DNA from: Clostridia bacterium
GTDB lineage: Bacteria > Bacillota > Clostridia > Oscillospirales > Acutalibacteraceae
Length of the DNA stretch: 7,970 nt
Reading direction: 5' to 3'
Assembly: GCA_017559885.1 (NCBI GenBank)
Contig: JAFYQN010000016.1
Coordinates: 1 to 7,970, forward strand
Shown here: positions 5,830 to 7,970 of the stretch, in pieces
How the letters are laid out: every line of letters starts with the position of its first letter
Numbering within the stretch: the stretch's first letter is position 1
Translations under genes and position numbers: made by a program
Notes under the pieces: model-generated
What the model saw: the letters and a program-made list of their open reading frames with translations, nothing else
The model's database searches: none
Told to the model about the DNA's origin: nothing

Positions 5830-6454
5830 TACTAAAAATATAGTTGTTTTGGTATCAGGTGGCGGTACAAATTTACAAGCGCTTATTGATGCTCAGGCAC
5901 GCGGTGAACTTGGCTCGGGTAAAATTACTTGTGTCATTTCTTCTAAGGCCAACGCATATGCGCTTACACGCGCGCAAAACAATGGTATTAAAACACGTAC
6001 GCTTATAAGAAAAGATTATAATGATATTGCTGAATATAGCATTGCTATGCGCGATGCTTTACTCGAAGAAAAAGCCGATATAATCGTTTATGCCGGTTTT
6101 ATGACAATACTTGATGAAAACGTATGCGATGCTTTTGTAAATCGTATGGTGAACGTTCATCCTGCTTTAATTCCGTCATTTTGTGGTAAGGGTTATTATG
6201 GACTTCACGTTCATGAAGAAGCGCTTAAAAAGGGCGTTAAGGTATCGGGCGCTACGGTTCATTTTGTAACTGCCGAGTGTGACGCAGGTCCTATTATCTT
6301 GCAAAAGGCAGTTAAGGTTTTGGATGACGATACACCCGAAACTTTACAAAAACGCATTATGGAACAAGCCGAGTGGAAGATACTTCCACAAGCAGTAAAA
6401 CTTTTGTGTGATGAAAAGATTGCCGTTGTTGACGGAAAAACTTATATTAAATAA
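5822..6454 (+). CDS. purN: GAR transformylase (10-formyl-THF dependent)
   Basis: PurN transfers a formyl group from 10-formyl-tetrahydrofolate to glycinamide ribonucleotide, the third step of purine synthesis. With the TTG start at 5822 it has 210 residues, close to the 212 of E. coli. VSGGGTNLQAL (11-21) is the phosphate-binding loop. NVHPALIPS (111-119) carries the catalytic Asn111 and His113. CDAGPIILQ (153-161) carries Asp154, matching E. coli Asp144. The loop KGYYGLHVHEEAL (123-135) replaces the enterobacterial FPGLHTH form, a variation I recall in Clostridia. It overlaps the end of purM by eight bases, so the two are probably translationally coupled. Because it consumes the formyl-folate whose shortage raises ZMP/ZTP, its control by the upstream riboswitch is physiologically coherent. 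Confidence 0.95.
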   Translation: MNNTKNIVVLVSGGGTNLQALIDAQARGELGSGKITCVISSKANAYALTRAQNNGIKTRTLIRKDYNDIAEYSIAMRDALLEEKADIIVYAGFMTILDENVCDAFVNRMVNVHPALIPSFCGKGYYGLHVHEEALKKGVKVSGATVHFVTAECDAGPIILQKAVKVLDDDTPETLQKRIMEQAEWKILPQAVKLLCDEKIAVVDGKTYIK

Positions 6455-6469
6455 TTGAGGTATTTTAAT

Positions 6470-7186
6470 ATGGAAATTAAAACTCTTGAAAACGAACTTA
6501 ATTCATTGGCATACCATGGTAGAGGTATAATTATTGGCAAAAGCGCCGACGGTACCAAAGCAATAACCGCATATTTTATTATGGGTCGTAGTGAAAACAG
6601 CCGTAACCGTATATTTGTTGAAGACGGCGAAGGTATTAGAACACAGGCATTTGACGAGTCAAAAATGATCGACCCACACCTTATTATCTATGCACCGGTT
6701 CGTGTACTCGGTAATAAGACCATAGTTACAAACGGCGACCAAACCGATACGATTTACGAACTTATGGATAGACAAATGACCTTTGAACAAGCGCTTCGTA
6801 CCCGTGAGTTTGAAGATGACGCACCAAACTTTACACCACGTATTTCGGGCATTATTCGTCTTGAAAATGGCGATATGAACTACGCAATGTCAATTCTTAA
6901 ATCGGCTGATGGTGACGGAAGTTCTTGTCAGAGATATACCTTTGCGTATTCAAATCCTCTTGCAGGTAAGGCAAAGTTTATTCATACATATAAGTGTGAT
7001 GGCAACCCACTTCCAAGTTTTGAGGGCGAACCCAAAACACTTGAACTTCCCAACGTTGATATCGATACTCTTACCGATATAATTTGGAAAAATTTAAACG
7101 AGGACAACAAAGTTTCACTTTTTGTTAGATACATTGATTTAGCTACAGGCAAGTATGAGTCAAGAATCGTTAACAAGAACGTATAA
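6470..7186 (+). CDS. purO: PurO-like IMP cyclohydrolase
   Basis: This 238-residue protein resembles the archaeal-type IMP cyclohydrolase PurO (Pfam IMP_cyclohyd family, Ntn-hydrolase-like fold), which closes FAICAR to IMP in the last step. Recognisable segments are GRGIIIGKSADG (17-28), AYFIMGRSENSRNRIF (34-49), VTNGDQTDTI (86-95) and FTPRISGI at about 126-133. The NGxQTDTI segment is the most family-like part. It is followed directly by an AICAR-transformylase-only gene, so the pair together replaces the bifunctional PurH. The ATG at 6470 is chosen because TGAGG at 6456-6460 precedes it by nine bases; a TTG at 6455 in frame has no suitable site and would add only five residues. The symbol is given by similarity; biochemical equivalence to archaeal PurO is inferred. 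Confidence 0.87.
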   Translation: MEIKTLENELNSLAYHGRGIIIGKSADGTKAITAYFIMGRSENSRNRIFVEDGEGIRTQAFDESKMIDPHLIIYAPVRVLGNKTIVTNGDQTDTIYELMDRQMTFEQALRTREFEDDAPNFTPRISGIIRLENGDMNYAMSILKSADGDGSSCQRYTFAYSNPLAGKAKFIHTYKCDGNPLPSFEGEPKTLELPNVDIDTLTDIIWKNLNEDNKVSLFVRYIDLATGKYESRIVNKNV

Positions 7187-7197
7187 GGAGAATTAAA

Positions 7198-7970
7198 ATG
7201 AAAGAATTTGAACTTAAATATGGTTGTAACCCTAATCAAAAACCATCAAAAATTTATATGAAAGACGGTAGCGAATTACCAATCAAAATTTTGTGTGGTA
7301 GACCTGGTTACATTAATTTTCTTGACGCTTTTAACTCATGGCAACTTGTAAAAGAACTTAAAGAAGCGCTCGGTCTTCCTGCGGTTACGTCTTTTAAACA
7401 CGTAAGTCCTACATCTGCGGCAGTTGGTGTGCCGCTAAGCGATAAACTTAAAAAAGCATGCTTTGTAGACGATATTGAGGGTCTTGACGAATCGCCACTT
7501 GCTTGCGCTTATGCTCGCGCACGCGGTACCGACCGTATGTGTTCATTTGGTGACTGGGTAGCGCTTTCAGACGTTTGTGACGTTACCACCGCTAAAATGA
7601 TTAAGCGTGAGGTTTCTGACGGTGTTATCGCACCCGGTTACGAACCCGAAGCACTCGAAATTCTTAAATCCAAAAGAAATGGTAACTACAACATTGTAAA
7701 AATCGACCCCGATTACGTACCCGAAGTTCAAGAAACTAAACAGGTGTTTGGTATCACATTTGAGCAGGGAAGAAACAATTTCGAAATTAACCGCGAATTG
7801 CTTTCAAATATTGTTACCGATAATAAAGATTTGCCCGAAAGCGCAATTCGTGACCTTATAATTGCTCTTATTACACTTAAATATACACAGTCAAACTCTG
7901 TTTGCTATGCTTATGATGGACAGGCAATCGGCGTTGGTGCAGGTCAGCAGTCAAGAATTCATTGTACAAG
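7198..7970 (+). CDS. purH: Stand-alone AICAR transformylase, 3' end outside window
   Basis: The open frame of 257 codons reaches the right edge without a stop. It encodes the AICAR transformylase domain, which transfers a formyl group from 10-formyl-tetrahydrofolate to AICAR (ZMP), giving FAICAR. It begins MKEFELKYGCNPNQKP, which lines up with the start of the transformylase domain of PurH (LRYGxNPHQ), so the roughly 200-residue N-terminal cyclohydrolase domain is absent. SFKHVSP at 65-71 carries the catalytic Lys67-His68 pair. RGTDRMCSFGDWVALS (about 109-124) corresponds to the DxxSAFGG segment. GAGQQSRIHC near the window end is the conserved GxGQQSR motif. TAAGGAG at 7184-7190 overlaps the stop of the previous gene and lies seven bases before the ATG. 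Its substrate, ZMP, is the ligand of the riboswitch that drives the operon. Confidence 0.94.
   Translation, partial: MKEFELKYGCNPNQKPSKIYMKDGSELPIKILCGRPGYINFLDAFNSWQLVKELKEALGLPAVTSFKHVSPTSAAVGVPLSDKLKKACFVDDIEGLDESPLACAYARARGTDRMCSFGDWVALSDVCDVTTAKMIKREVSDGVIAPGYEPEALEILKSKRNGNYNIVKIDPDYVPEVQETKQVFGITFEQGRNNFEINRELLSNIVTDNKDLPESAIRDLIIALITLKYTQSNSVCYAYDGQAIGVGAGQQSRIHCT

Overview
The window is a nucleotide-biosynthesis region from an AT-rich, Gram-positive-like bacterium, most likely an anaerobic Firmicute of the class Clostridia. The clues are strong AAGGAG-type ribosome binding sites, A/T-ending codons, a pyrBI pair, a ZTP riboswitch in front of purE, and clostridial-looking versions of PurC, PurF and PurM. 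I inferred the taxonomy from remembered family features, not from a search. All genes are on the + strand and packed tightly. I see no mobile element, CRISPR array, tRNA or rRNA.

Positions 1-1882 hold the end of a pyrimidine operon: the 3' part of pyrE (orotate phosphoribosyltransferase), then pyrB and pyrI (aspartate carbamoyltransferase catalytic and regulatory chains). pyrB and pyrI overlap by 4 bases. PyrB keeps its active-site residues. PyrI keeps the four zinc cysteines at exactly the E. coli spacing, so an allosteric B/I holoenzyme is expected.

Positions 1883-2124 are the only sizeable non-coding stretch (242 bases). It holds a weak AT-rich hairpin after pyrI, a near-consensus extended -10 promoter (TTGACA, 17 bases, TATACT), and a ZTP/ZMP (pfl-motif) riboswitch. 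The riboswitch runs directly into an intrinsic terminator that shares bases with the ligand-binding 3' domain. This is the classic layout for switching on purine synthesis when ZMP/ZTP builds up because 10-formyl-tetrahydrofolate is short.

Positions 2125-7970 hold the purine operon purE-purC-purF-purM-purN-purO-like-purH', which runs off the right edge. It covers PRA formation (PurF), the first formyl transfer (PurN), AIR formation (PurM), carboxylation (PurE), SAICAR formation (PurC), the second formyl transfer (AICAR transformylase) and IMP closure (PurO-like). PurD, PurL/Q/S and PurB are not in the window.

Two features are unusual. The PurF protein has Gly instead of the catalytic N-terminal Cys and has lost the other glutamine-site motifs, yet keeps its PRPP loop and the four Fe-S-type cysteines. 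The usual bifunctional PurH is replaced by two stand-alone genes: an archaeal-type PurO-like IMP cyclohydrolase and an AICAR-transformylase-only protein.
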